64,000 bases of DNA from AP-15 sp963789025 (GTDB lineage Bacteria > Pseudomonadota > Alphaproteobacteria > ATCC43930 > CGMCC-115725). The notes under the pieces are model-generated. The model was not told the origin of the DNA. It ran no database searches and saw only the letters and a list, made by a program, of their open reading frames with translations. The translations under genes and the position numbers were made by a program. How positions within the stretch are numbered: position 1 is the first letter of the stretch; every line of letters starts with the position of its first letter. Positions 9,316 to 16,849 of the stretch are shown here, piece by piece. The stretch covers positions 62,001 to 126,000 of the forward strand of contig CAWBIT010000006.1 of assembly GCA_963789025.1 (NCBI GenBank), written 5' to 3'.

Positions 9316-9699
9316 TCAAGCGGTTTGACTTGTACGAGACGGGCGTATCAATACTTCGGCCGAAATGCCGAGTTTGTCGTGCAGACGGCGGATCATGTTG
9401 ATCGACAGGCCTCGGCGGCGATTGAGCACTTCGGCAATGCGAGTGCGAGTACCGAGGATTCCCTCCAGATCCTTGCGGGTAAGGCCTTGTTGCTCCATCC
9501 GGAATTTGATCGCCTCGATTGGATCGGGCGGATCGATCGGATGGTGCTCGGTCTCATAGGCGTCGATCAGCGTCGCCAACACGTCAAGCCGATCGCCTTC
9601 CGGCGTTCCCGAACGGGCGCCCCAAAGCCGCTCCACCTCTGCGAGGGCCGCCTCGTAATCCGCTTCGCTGCGGATTGGCTTAACTTCATTCAATATCAA
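9316..9699 (-). CDS. higA: HigA-type antitoxin, helix-turn-helix
   Basis: 127 residues. The N-terminal half (IRSEADYEAALAEVERLW, then DRLDVLATLIDAYE) is typical of long HigA antitoxins. The C-terminal half is an XRE-like helix-turn-helix (KDLEGILGTRTRIAEVLNRR, about residues 76-95). Family members bind and neutralise HigB and repress the shared promoter. The gene starts 6 bases after the end of the toxin, in the unusual toxin-first order that characterises higBA. It lies immediately beyond the end of the IS-interrupted gene. Confidence 0.9.
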   Translation of the reverse strand: MILNEVKPIRSEADYEAALAEVERLWGARSGTPEGDRLDVLATLIDAYETEHHPIDPPDPIEAIKFRMEQQGLTRKDLEGILGTRTRIAEVLNRRRGLSINMIRRLHDKLGISAEVLIRPSRTSQTA

Positions 9700-9705
9700 C
9701 CTCCT

Positions 9706-10005
9706 TTACGTCGATGTAATCGTAGTCGCGATGCGTTCCGAGCCATTGATCCACACAATTCCTTTGTCGAAATCCACGGCGACCACCAATCGATACGCGT
9801 TACCTCTTATGTTGAAGACAATCCGATCACTCGAGACGATGCTCGCGGGAGCGTAAAGCCGTTTCACATCGGCAGTGTTCGACCATTTCGCCTTCCGTAC
9901 CTCGTCAAACCAAGCATCGAGCGCCGTCTTGAGCGCTTGCTGATCCCTGCGCCCGGCGCGGAACTCGACAAACTGTCGGAGCGTCCGCCGGGCGATAATT
10001 CGCAT
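9706..10005 (-). CDS. higB: HigB-type toxin (RelE superfamily mRNA interferase)
   Basis: 99 residues from the ATG at 10005. This start gives MRIIARRTLRQF, the normal HigB N-terminus; an in-frame ATG at 10038 would add 11 residues that do not look like the family. The body shows ALKTALDAWFDEVRKAKW and a C-terminal strand pattern (NAYRLVVAVDFDKGIVWI) as in HigB, a ribosome-dependent endoribonuclease. It is the first gene of the operon and is followed 6 bases later by its antitoxin. Confidence 0.9.
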   Translation of the reverse strand: MRIIARRTLRQFVEFRAGRRDQQALKTALDAWFDEVRKAKWSNTADVKRLYAPASIVSSDRIVFNIRGNAYRLVVAVDFDKGIVWINGSERIATTITST

Positions 10006-10180
10006 GCACCAGATATGGCGTGCGCCCATTTTGGGCACAAGATGGCGTAGCGAGCCAGCAAACCGCGCATGGCGCGGCGGGACTCACCGCTCGCGTGCTC
10101 GACCATCCTCAGTTCCGAGAACTCGCATGGCGCGCGTGCCGAGAGACACCCGACCTCGCTGATACCAGCGGGCGGCGGCG

Positions 10181-11116
10181 TCAATCCTGCTGAAGCTCGC
10201 TTAAAGTGACATCGGGTGAGACATTTGGCTGGTGCGGCAGCAGATAGGTGACGCCGGCAGTTCGGGCGAGGGCAGGGAGCTCGCCCTCTTCCAACATGTC
10301 TGCAACTGCCCGGTTGATTTGCTCGATCAGGTCGCCGTCGGTCGACAGCCCGATAAACCCGATATTGAAGCCGATTGGAAAATAATAGCCGGAAGGCATC
10401 AATCTTGTTCCCGGGTGCGTAGCTCGGTAAGCGTCGAAGCGGCGCAGCTCGACAAGTGTCGCGTCGTACTGGCCTTGCTCGAGGCGCGGGAGGAGCTCGC
10501 CGCGCCCTGGGATGACATGGGCGATCTGATTGACGAAGCGGCCATCGTCGAACAGCATCAGCACGGCGTCCGCGAACGTGCCGCCTTCGACGCCGAGCTT
10601 GAGGCCGCCAAGGCTCGCCAGATCGGTGATCCGCGCCGCCGCCGCGGCCCCGCTGAGCACGACCGTCAGCGCGGCGAAATGATAGGCCTGGCTCGGCACC
10701 AGAGTTCCAAGCTCGACCGAGCGCCCGCGGTCGGCGGGTCGGGCGCCGACAAAATCCGGCATTCTGACCGATTTCATTCCGGGCTTCCCGAGGGCGCTCT
10801 CGACCAGAGGATAGCCGCCAACGAGCCGGCACCGGCCATCGGAGAGAAGCGCGTCGACCGCCAATGTCGTGCTGTCGTCCGGATCCGGTTTGGTCTCGAA
10901 CCACTGAACGGCGAGCTTCCGGCCCACCCGCAGGGCGACCGCATCCGCAACCGCCAAGTCGAAGCCGCCCCCTTTGGCGCCGTCATACATGGACCACGGC
11001 GGGACGTTCGCATCGAGGCACACGCGAAGAACCTCCTCGCCGAATGCCGGAGCTGCCAACCTTGCGCCGAGCAGCAGTGCGGCGGCCAACACGGCCGCTG
11101 GTCGCCGTCCTGTCAT
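10181..11116 (-). CDS. Periplasmic solute-binding-type protein of a PQQ dehydrogenase operon (XoxJ-like)
   Basis: 311 residues from ATG 11116, which overlaps the stop of the cytochrome gene (ATGA). An N-terminal signal peptide is clear (RRPAAVLAAALLLGARLAAP then AFG). The mature part starts EEVLRVCLDANVPPWSM, the opening of family 3 solute-binding domains, and continues with GGFDLAVADAVALRVGRKL and a second-lobe IGFNIGFIGLSTDGDL. Its place as third gene after a PQQ dehydrogenase and a small cytochrome c matches xoxFGJ/mxaFJGI operons. There the binding-protein-like subunit is thought to help activate the dehydrogenase rather than transport a solute. The role is inferred from context. Confidence 0.85.
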   Translation of the reverse strand: MTGRRPAAVLAAALLLGARLAAPAFGEEVLRVCLDANVPPWSMYDGAKGGGFDLAVADAVALRVGRKLAVQWFETKPDPDDSTTLAVDALLSDGRCRLVGGYPLVESALGKPGMKSVRMPDFVGARPADRGRSVELGTLVPSQAYHFAALTVVLSGAAAAARITDLASLGGLKLGVEGGTFADAVLMLFDDGRFVNQIAHVIPGRGELLPRLEQGQYDATLVELRRFDAYRATHPGTRLMPSGYYFPIGFNIGFIGLSTDGDLIEQINRAVADMLEEGELPALARTAGVTYLLPHQPNVSPDVTLSELQQD

Positions 11117-11433
11117 TTCCCCCCGGTGCGGACATAGGCCCACAGCTCGTCGATTTCCGCGGACGACAGCACGTCGCCCCATGGGGGCATGCGGTTGTTC
11201 TTGCCGCGGGTAACGGTGTCGACGAACCGTTGCTTGTTGTCTCTCGGGAATTCCCGCAGATCGGGCACCACGTTTCCGGCGTTGACCATGCTAAACCCAT
11301 GGCAGTGAGAGCAGTGCTGCGCGTATAGAGATTTGCCGCTCTGCACTTGCTCGGCCTCTGAACCGGCGTCGCCGGCTGCCGCGGCACGTCCGGCGATCAA
11401 CGCAAATGCCAGGGCAGCCACTCCGCCGCGCAC
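11113..11433 (-). CDS. Small periplasmic c-type cytochrome, electron acceptor of the PQQ dehydrogenase
   Basis: 106 residues starting at GTG, 3 bases after the dehydrogenase stop. A signal peptide (GVAALAFALIAGRAAAAG) precedes a single-heme domain with the heme attachment site CSHCH (about residues 42-46) and a likely axial Met in NRMPPWG (about 82). The C-terminal helix is SSAEIDELWAYVRT. This is a minimal class I cytochrome c of the kind that takes electrons from PQQ alcohol dehydrogenases (XoxG role). It overlaps the next gene by 4 bases. Confidence 0.9.
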   Translation of the reverse strand: MRGGVAALAFALIAGRAAAAGDAGSEAEQVQSGKSLYAQHCSHCHGFSMVNAGNVVPDLREFPRDNKQRFVDTVTRGKNNRMPPWGDVLSSAEIDELWAYVRTGGK

Positions 11434-11436
11434 CTG

Positions 11437-13101
11437 TCATTTCCGGTGCAGCGCGAAGACCCAGAGCGAACCGCCCGCCGGGACGCTCTTCAGCCGTTCG
11501 TCACCGGAAAAGATCGAGTAGACGCCGCCAATACCGCTCGATACCGCAACGTATTGGACGCCGTCCTGCTCCCAGGTGATCGGCTGGCCTTCGATCCCCG
11601 ATCCGGTTTGAAACGACCACAGCTTGGCGCCGGTGTCGGCGTCGAACGCCTCGAACTCGCCGGTGAGCTGGCCGCTGAACACGACATTGCCGGCGGTCGA
11701 CAGCACGCCCGAGAAGCGCGGAATGTCGCTCGGCGTCGCCCATTTGGCCTTGCCGGTCAGCGGCTCGATCGCTTTCAGATATCCCCGGGGCCCGTTCGGC
11801 CAATCCCAGAGATCGTCGAGGTCCATGCCGAGATACCAGTCACCGGCCTTGTACTCCACCGCAATCGCCTTGTAGTGCCCGCCGAAGTTCAGGGTGTTGG
11901 CGTAAGCAAGCCCCTTCTGCGGGTTGAACGACATCGGCGACCAGTTCTTCCCGCCCATGATCGAGGGAAACACCGTGACCTTTTCTCCGGTGCGCGCCCG
12001 CGTCGTGATATCGGTCTCGACTGGTCTCCCGGTCTCGAGGTCGATGCGGGATGCCCAATTGACGTTGACATAGGGATTGGCCGTCAGCAGTCTTCCGTTG
12101 GTGCGGTCGAGGACGTAGAAGAACCCGTTGCGATTCGCATCCATCACCACCTTTGTCGGCTTTCCGTCGACATTCATCTCCGCCAGGATCATTTCGGCGA
12201 CGCTGTCGTAATCGAACGGGTCGTTGGGCGAGAACTGGTAGTGCCACTTGATCTTGCCGGTCTTCGGATCGAGCGCCAGGATCGAGTCGGTATAGAGGTT
12301 GTCGCCCTTGCGAACCGCGGCGTTGAACGGCCCGGGATTGCCGATGCCCCAATAGACGGTATGGAGCTCGGGGTCGAACGAGCCGGTAATCCAGGTCGAG
12401 CCGCCGCCATGCTCCCAGGTGTCGCCCGCCCACGTGTCGTGACCCGGCTCGCCCGGTCCCGGAATCGTGTAGGTACGCCAGAGATGCTGGCCGGTCTGGG
12501 CATCCCAGCCATCGATGAACAGGCGAGTCCCAAACTCGGCGCCGGAGATGCCGGTGATGATCACGCCGTCGGCTACCAGCGGCGCTACAGTCATCGAATA
12601 TCCGGTCTTGAAGTCGATGGCGTTTTGCTTCCACACCTCCTTGCCGGTTTTGGCGTCGAGCGCAAAGACATTGGCGTCGAGCGTCGTGCGGTAGACCTTG
12701 CCGTCAAAGAGAGCGGCACCCCGATTGATGATGCCGCAGCAGACGATGCGCGGCGTCTCGGGCGGATAGTCGACCTTGGTTTTCCAGATCTGTTTGCCGG
12801 TCTTGGCGTCGATCGCCATCGTCGCGCTGTTGGTGGTCACATAAAGGACGCCGTTGTAGACGAGCGGCTGCGCCTCCTCGCTGCGATTGTCGTCGTAGCT
12901 GTAGTTCCACACCGGAACCAGATCCTTGACGTTGTCTTTGTTGATCTGGTCGATCGGGCTGAAGCGCTGCAGATCATAGCCCATGCCGTAGTTCAGCACG
13001 TTGTTTCTGTCGCTCGCTCCTTTGGTGAGTTCTTCCGCGGTTTGCGCCTGCGCCCAGAGCGGCAACAGGGCCGCCAACGCGGCCAATAAACTTTGCTTCA
13101 T
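11437..13101 (-). CDS. PQQ-dependent alcohol dehydrogenase, predicted lanthanide-type (XoxF/ExaF/PedH-like)
   Basis: 554 residues from ATG 13101, with GGAGGAG directly upstream and a signal peptide (LLAALAALLPLWAQAQ); longer in-frame starts upstream lack a ribosome site. It is an eight-bladed propeller quinoprotein. The vicinal-cysteine disulfide motif is present (RIVCCGIINRG, about residue 116). PQQ and metal-site segments include GISGAEFGTR, GIGNPGPFN and NDPFDYDSVAE. In the last motif the catalytic Asp is followed two residues later by a second Asp (DYD). That second Asp is diagnostic of lanthanide-dependent enzymes and is Ala or Ser in calcium enzymes. It heads an operon with a cytochrome c and a binding protein. 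The alcohol used cannot be told. Confidence 0.9.
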   Translation of the reverse strand: MKQSLLAALAALLPLWAQAQTAEELTKGASDRNNVLNYGMGYDLQRFSPIDQINKDNVKDLVPVWNYSYDDNRSEEAQPLVYNGVLYVTTNSATMAIDAKTGKQIWKTKVDYPPETPRIVCCGIINRGAALFDGKVYRTTLDANVFALDAKTGKEVWKQNAIDFKTGYSMTVAPLVADGVIITGISGAEFGTRLFIDGWDAQTGQHLWRTYTIPGPGEPGHDTWAGDTWEHGGGSTWITGSFDPELHTVYWGIGNPGPFNAAVRKGDNLYTDSILALDPKTGKIKWHYQFSPNDPFDYDSVAEMILAEMNVDGKPTKVVMDANRNGFFYVLDRTNGRLLTANPYVNVNWASRIDLETGRPVETDITTRARTGEKVTVFPSIMGGKNWSPMSFNPQKGLAYANTLNFGGHYKAIAVEYKAGDWYLGMDLDDLWDWPNGPRGYLKAIEPLTGKAKWATPSDIPRFSGVLSTAGNVVFSGQLTGEFEAFDADTGAKLWSFQTGSGIEGQPITWEQDGVQYVAVSSGIGGVYSIFSGDERLKSVPAGGSLWVFALHRK

Positions 13102-13275
13102 GTTCTCCTCCCCTCCCGGGCGCGCTCGTCTCGATCCGCCCCGTGAAACCGCAGCCTCGAAGATGTTAGATGCGTTCCCCGGACCCGTCACGAAGTTATC
13201 GCACCCGCCAAAGCGGGCTCGGCTCGCTAGCGCCATTTGCAAGCTGAAGGTCTTTGGAGGCAGTAGCCCAAAAAG

Positions 13276-13677
13276 TCACTGGTCCCAAGGATTGATGACC
13301 GGGACGCGGGTATCTGCGAAATCGCCGATGTTACGCGTTACAATGATTTTGCCGTGGACCGCCGCGGTCGCCGCGAACAGCCCGGCAGCCATGCCGCGTA
13401 GCCGCTCGGCGGCCAGCCAACCCCATTCGAGCGCGACGCGGTCGCCGATGGGTAATATTCTGTCGCTGTGGTCGTGCCGTAGCTGTTCCAGCCATGCGGT
13501 CAGCGCTGCAGCGGCGCGCGCATCGGTTCTCAGTTTCAGCGCGATCCCTTTCATGATCTCGCCGAGCGTGATGACGCTGAGATAGATTGTGGCCGGATCG
13601 ACGGAGCGGAGCCAAATCCGAGCCTCGTTGCTGCCGCGGCGAGCCTCGGACAAGACGTTTGTATCGACGAGGTACAT
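13276..13677 (-). CDS. vapC: VapC-family PIN-domain toxin
   Basis: 133 residues. The PIN-domain acidic residues are in MYLVDTNVLSE (Asp5), GEIMKG (Glu40) and the C-terminal TRNIGDFADT region (Asp near 120). The arrangement is that of FitB/VapC toxins, Mg-dependent ribonucleases neutralised by a cognate antitoxin. The ATG overlaps the stop of the upstream antitoxin frame (TGATG on the minus strand), as usual in these operons. The toxin frame is intact while the antitoxin is frameshifted. Confidence 0.92.
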   Translation of the reverse strand: MYLVDTNVLSEARRGSNEARIWLRSVDPATIYLSVITLGEIMKGIALKLRTDARAAAALTAWLEQLRHDHSDRILPIGDRVALEWGWLAAERLRGMAAGLFAATAAVHGKIIVTRNIGDFADTRVPVINPWDQ

Positions 13678-13959
13678 CAGAAGACGACGTCTCGACCCGC
13701 GTCACTCTGTCGGGCGTTGATCGCGTCAACCAGATCATCCGGCCACGGCGCTGCGTCCAAAATGTGGTCGACTATCGAGGGACGAGATGAGGTGAGTCTT
13801 CTAAACTCCTCCTCGGAGACATGACGACGGCCGGCTCGCCGCGGACGCTGACATGTTGGGGCCCTGCCCGCGAGCCCTCTTGACGAGTTCGCTGAACCGC
13901 GCCTTCGCGTCCTGAAGCGGCCAAATGGAGCAAGCTTGATCTGTGTTCTGGTTTGCGAC
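13677..13959 (-). pseudogene. Phd/YefM- or VapB-type antitoxin, frameshifted
   Basis: Antitoxin-like sequence is spread over more than one frame. The N-terminal part WPLQDAKARFSELVKRA (from about 13923 downwards) is the typical Phd/YefM DNA-binding start. A middle part in another frame reads HVSVRGEPAVVMS. The C-terminal part from about 13810 reads EEEFRRLTSSRP, followed by a toxin-binding tail to the TGA that overlaps vapC. At least two indels are needed to connect them. No good start codon is seen upstream. The region just upstream was invaded by an IS5-family element at 14004. Either the toxin is no longer controlled in cis or the sequence contains errors. Confidence 0.75.
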
Positions 13960-14003
13960 GACCTGCGCTCCTTGACTAGACGAACTAGATAGTGAACCGC
14001 TAG

Positions 14004-15313
14004 CAGGTTGCGGAAAAAGTCGCATATTGGAGCGAGATCTGGGGTATAATCCATAGCGCGTGACGAGATGTGGGGGACGTCTTATGCGCGGTGGGGATCT
14101 CAGGAGCGAGGCGCTGTTCAGCTATTTGAGCTGCGAAGCGCGGGTGCCGTTGTATCATCCGTTGCGGCCGATCCAAAAGATTGTGGACGAGGCGCTTGGT
14201 GCACTGACGGGGGAATTCGAGAAGTTGTACGCGAAGCTCGGACGGCCGTCGATTCCCCCTGAGAAACTGCTTCGTGCGCTGCTGCTGCAGGCCTTCTATT
14301 CGGTGCGTTCGGAGCGGCAGCTGATGGAGCAACTCGGCTACAATCTGCTGTTCCGCTGGTTTGTCGGGCTGTCGCTGGATGCCGTGGTGTGGGACGTTAC
14401 GGTGTTCACCAAGAACCGCGAGCGGCTGATCGACGGTGACATTGCCAGCAAGTTCATGGCCGCGGTACTGAACCAGGAGCAGGTCAAGACCCTGCTGTCG
14501 GACGACCACTTCTCGGTCGACGGCACCCTGATCGAGGCGTGGGCCAGCATGAAGAGCTTTCGCCCCAAGGACGGCAGCGGCGAGCCGCCGGCGCCGGGCC
14601 GCAATGGGGAACGGGACTTCCACGGCGAGAAGCGAAGCAACGAGACCCACGCCTCGGTCACTGATCCCGACGCGCGATTGTATCGCAAAGGGCCGGGCCA
14701 GCCGGCCAAGCTCGCCTATCTGGGGCACGTTCTGATGGAGAACCGGCATGCTCTGGTGGTCGGCACGCGTCTGACCCTGGCCACCGGCACGGCAGAGCGC
14801 GAGGCGGCGCTGGAGATGGTGGCGGCCCGTCCCGGCAACCACCGGATCACGCTCGGCGCCGACAAGGCCTACGATGTGGCCGAGTTTGTCGCCGATCTGC
14901 GGGAATTCAATGTGACGCCGCACGTGGCGCAGAACACCGCCAATCGGCGATCGGCGATCGACCGACGGACGACCCGCCATCCTGGCTATGCGGTCAGTGG
15001 CCGGGTGCGCAAGCGCATTGAAGAGGTGTTTGGCTGGACCAAGGCGGCGGCTGGCTTCCGCAAGACCCGTCACCGTGGTCTTGCCCGCGTCGGCTGGATG
15101 TTCACCCTGACTGCCACTGCCTACAATCTCGTCCGGTTGCCCAGGCTGGTGGGGGCCGCGGCATAGCCATGCCCGGAATCCGCCCGGGCCGGGCGAAAAC
15201 GGGCAAAATCGATACAAAAACCTGCTTGCTAGTGGTTTCCAACAACCCTGGCGAGAATCCTGTACGATAACTCTACAAAACGACACACAAGCACTGAGTT
15301 TTTCCGCATCCTG
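14004..15313 (+). mobile_element. IS5-family insertion sequence, 1310 bp, CTAG target duplication
   Basis: The left end CAGGTTGCGGAAAAAGTC and the reverse complement of the right end CAGGATGCGGAAAAACTC are imperfect inverted repeats. A 4-bp direct repeat CTAG flanks the element at 14000-14003 and 15314-15317, as expected for the IS5 group, which prefers CTAR-type targets. It sits exactly at the stop codon of the sua5 gene and between it and the antitoxin remnant. It carries one intact transposase. Confidence 0.93.
14084..15166 (+). CDS. IS5-family transposase, intact
   Basis: 360 residues from ATG 14084, with a G-rich ribosome site about 8 bases upstream; an in-frame GTG at 14060 is the alternative. 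The N-terminal DUF772 domain runs from about residue 10 to 90 (PPEKLLRALLLQAFYSVRSE). The DDE nuclease follows, with Asp in FSVDGTLIEAWAS, Asp in TLGADKAYD and Glu in RIEEVFGWTKAAAGFRKTR. All three catalytic residues and the YREK-like segment are present, so the enzyme is probably functional. Confidence 0.93.
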   Translation: MRGGDLRSEALFSYLSCEARVPLYHPLRPIQKIVDEALGALTGEFEKLYAKLGRPSIPPEKLLRALLLQAFYSVRSERQLMEQLGYNLLFRWFVGLSLDAVVWDVTVFTKNRERLIDGDIASKFMAAVLNQEQVKTLLSDDHFSVDGTLIEAWASMKSFRPKDGSGEPPAPGRNGERDFHGEKRSNETHASVTDPDARLYRKGPGQPAKLAYLGHVLMENRHALVVGTRLTLATGTAEREAALEMVAARPGNHRITLGADKAYDVAEFVADLREFNVTPHVAQNTANRRSAIDRRTTRHPGYAVSGRVRKRIEEVFGWTKAAAGFRKTRHRGLARVGWMFTLTATAYNLVRLPRLVGAAA

Positions 15314-16219
15314 CTAGATCTCGTTAACCCGCGGGGCGGCGGCGCGGCGCAGGCGGTCGTTGATCGCGCGGCCGAGACCGTGCTCGGGGACCGGCATTAC
15401 CGCGATCCCGGTGAAAGAGGGGCGGTCGAGGCGGCGCAGCATCGCGAACAGATTGGCGGCGGCCTCGGTGAGGTCGCTGGAGCGGCTCAGCCACAGCACC
15501 TCCGTGAAGCCGGGGGGCGCGTCCGGGCCGAAGGCTAGCAATGCCTCGCCGGGACGGGCCTCCACTGCGGCGAGGCGAACGGGTAGCCGTGGGGCGTAAT
15601 GGCTCGCCAGCATGCCTGGTGATTTTGGCAGAGCCGAGCCTGGAACAGCGATTGGACCGAGCACCTCGGTCAGCGCCTCGAATGTGACGGCGCCGGGACG
15701 GAGCAGGGCAGGGGCCCCACTCGAAAAATCGACGACAGTCAATTCGAGGCCGAGCGGGGTCGGGCCATCGTCGAGGATCAGCGCGACATCGTCGCCGAGG
15801 TCTTCGGCCACATGCGCGGCCGAGGTCGGGCTGACCCGGCCCGAGCGGTTCGCCGACGGACCGGCGATCGGGCGATCCGCATCGCGCAGCAGCGCCTGCG
15901 CGACCGGATGGGCGGGCACTCGGATCGCCACCGTGTCGAGACCGGCACTCGCCAGCAGCGACAATCCGGCGCCGGGTTGCCGGGGCAATACAAGGGTCAG
16001 CGGTCCCGGCCAGAACCGCGCGGCAGCACGACGGGCAGGCGAATTGAAGGCGGCCAGAGCCTCGGCCTCGGCGAGGTCGCGAACATGCACGATCAGCGGG
16101 TTGAAGCGCGGCCGGGCCTTGGCTGCGAAGATCGCGGCGACGGCATGGTTGTTTGTAGCATCGCCGCCGAGCCCGTACACGGTCTCGGTCGGGAATGCGA
16201 CGAGCCGCCCCGTGCGCAA
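15314..16219 (-). CDS. L-threonylcarbamoyladenylate synthase (Sua5/YwlC type)
   Basis: It makes threonylcarbamoyl-AMP from threonine, bicarbonate and ATP, the first step of t6A tRNA modification. The YrdC domain shows GRLVAFPTETVYGLGGDA, KxRPRFNPLIVHV, WPGPLTLVLP and GPSANRSGRVSPT; a C-terminal Sua5 domain follows (GMLASHYAP onward), giving about 301 residues. The start is a problem. TTG 16219 loses the first helix of the domain. CTG 16276 would restore 19 residues, and an in-frame TGA at 16289-16291 closes the frame just beyond. The TAG stop lies in the CTAG duplicated by the adjacent IS5-family element, so the insertion left the protein end unchanged. Confidence 0.9.
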   Translation of the reverse strand: MRTGRLVAFPTETVYGLGGDATNNHAVAAIFAAKARPRFNPLIVHVRDLAEAEALAAFNSPARRAAARFWPGPLTLVLPRQPGAGLSLLASAGLDTVAIRVPAHPVAQALLRDADRPIAGPSANRSGRVSPTSAAHVAEDLGDDVALILDDGPTPLGLELTVVDFSSGAPALLRPGAVTFEALTEVLGPIAVPGSALPKSPGMLASHYAPRLPVRLAAVEARPGEALLAFGPDAPPGFTEVLWLSRSSDLTEAAANLFAMLRRLDRPSFTGIAVMPVPEHGLGRAINDRLRRAAAPRVNEI

Positions 16220-16374
16220 CAGCGCGGCGGCGCGAGCGATCGCCGCCGCGCCGGCTGGGGCAATATCAGCGATCAGCCGCCGCCCCTGTCACTTGCCGGA
16301 AAATTATTCCAAAGCACATTCGTGGTATTTAAAACGAAAGAGCATGGTCAAATGCCCCGGGGAGGAGATGCGTG

Positions 16375-16842
16375 ATGAGCGAAAGAGCGGCAATACCATT
16401 CGGCGTCCGCCGGCCCGGCTGGATCGACGAATTCAAAGCCTTCATAATGCGCGGCAATGTGATCGATCTGGCCGTCGGCATTATCATCGGGGTCGCCTTC
16501 ACCGCTGTCGTCAACAGCTTGGTCAAAGATATTTTCACTCCGCTCATCGGTCTCCTCGTCGGCGGCATCGACTTTAACAACATCTTCGTGACGTTGAAGG
16601 GCCCGTCGGAGCCGACCCTCGCCGACGCGCAGAAGGCGGGCGCCGTGACGTTGAATTTCGGCGTGTTCCTCAACGCCGTGATTCAGTTTCTGATCGTCAG
16701 CTTTGCGGTGTTCTGGCTGATCAAGGCGCTGACCCGGCTGCACGTGCGCCAGGAGCCCGCGGCTGCTGCGCCGCCGCGCAGCGAGGTGCTGCTCGAGGAA
16801 ATCCGCGACCTCCTCGCCGCGCGCTCCGCGCCCAGGCCCTAA
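16375..16842 (+). CDS. mscL: Large-conductance mechanosensitive channel
   Basis: 155 residues with the MscL layout. An N-terminal amphipathic helix (WIDEFKAFIMRGNVIDLAVG) runs into TM1 (IIIGVAFTAVVNSLVKDIFTP). A short periplasmic loop with GGIDF is followed by TM2 (FLNAVIQFLIVSFAVFWLIK) and a cytoplasmic helix (LLEEIRDLLA). The protein is an emergency valve opened by membrane tension on hypo-osmotic shock. ATG 16375 is preceded by GGGGAGGAG; a GTG three bases earlier is less likely. It is convergent with the next gene, only 7 bases apart. Confidence 0.96.
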   Translation: MSERAAIPFGVRRPGWIDEFKAFIMRGNVIDLAVGIIIGVAFTAVVNSLVKDIFTPLIGLLVGGIDFNNIFVTLKGPSEPTLADAQKAGAVTLNFGVFLNAVIQFLIVSFAVFWLIKALTRLHVRQEPAAAAPPRSEVLLEEIRDLLAARSAPRP

Positions 16843-16849
16843 GCTTCGT

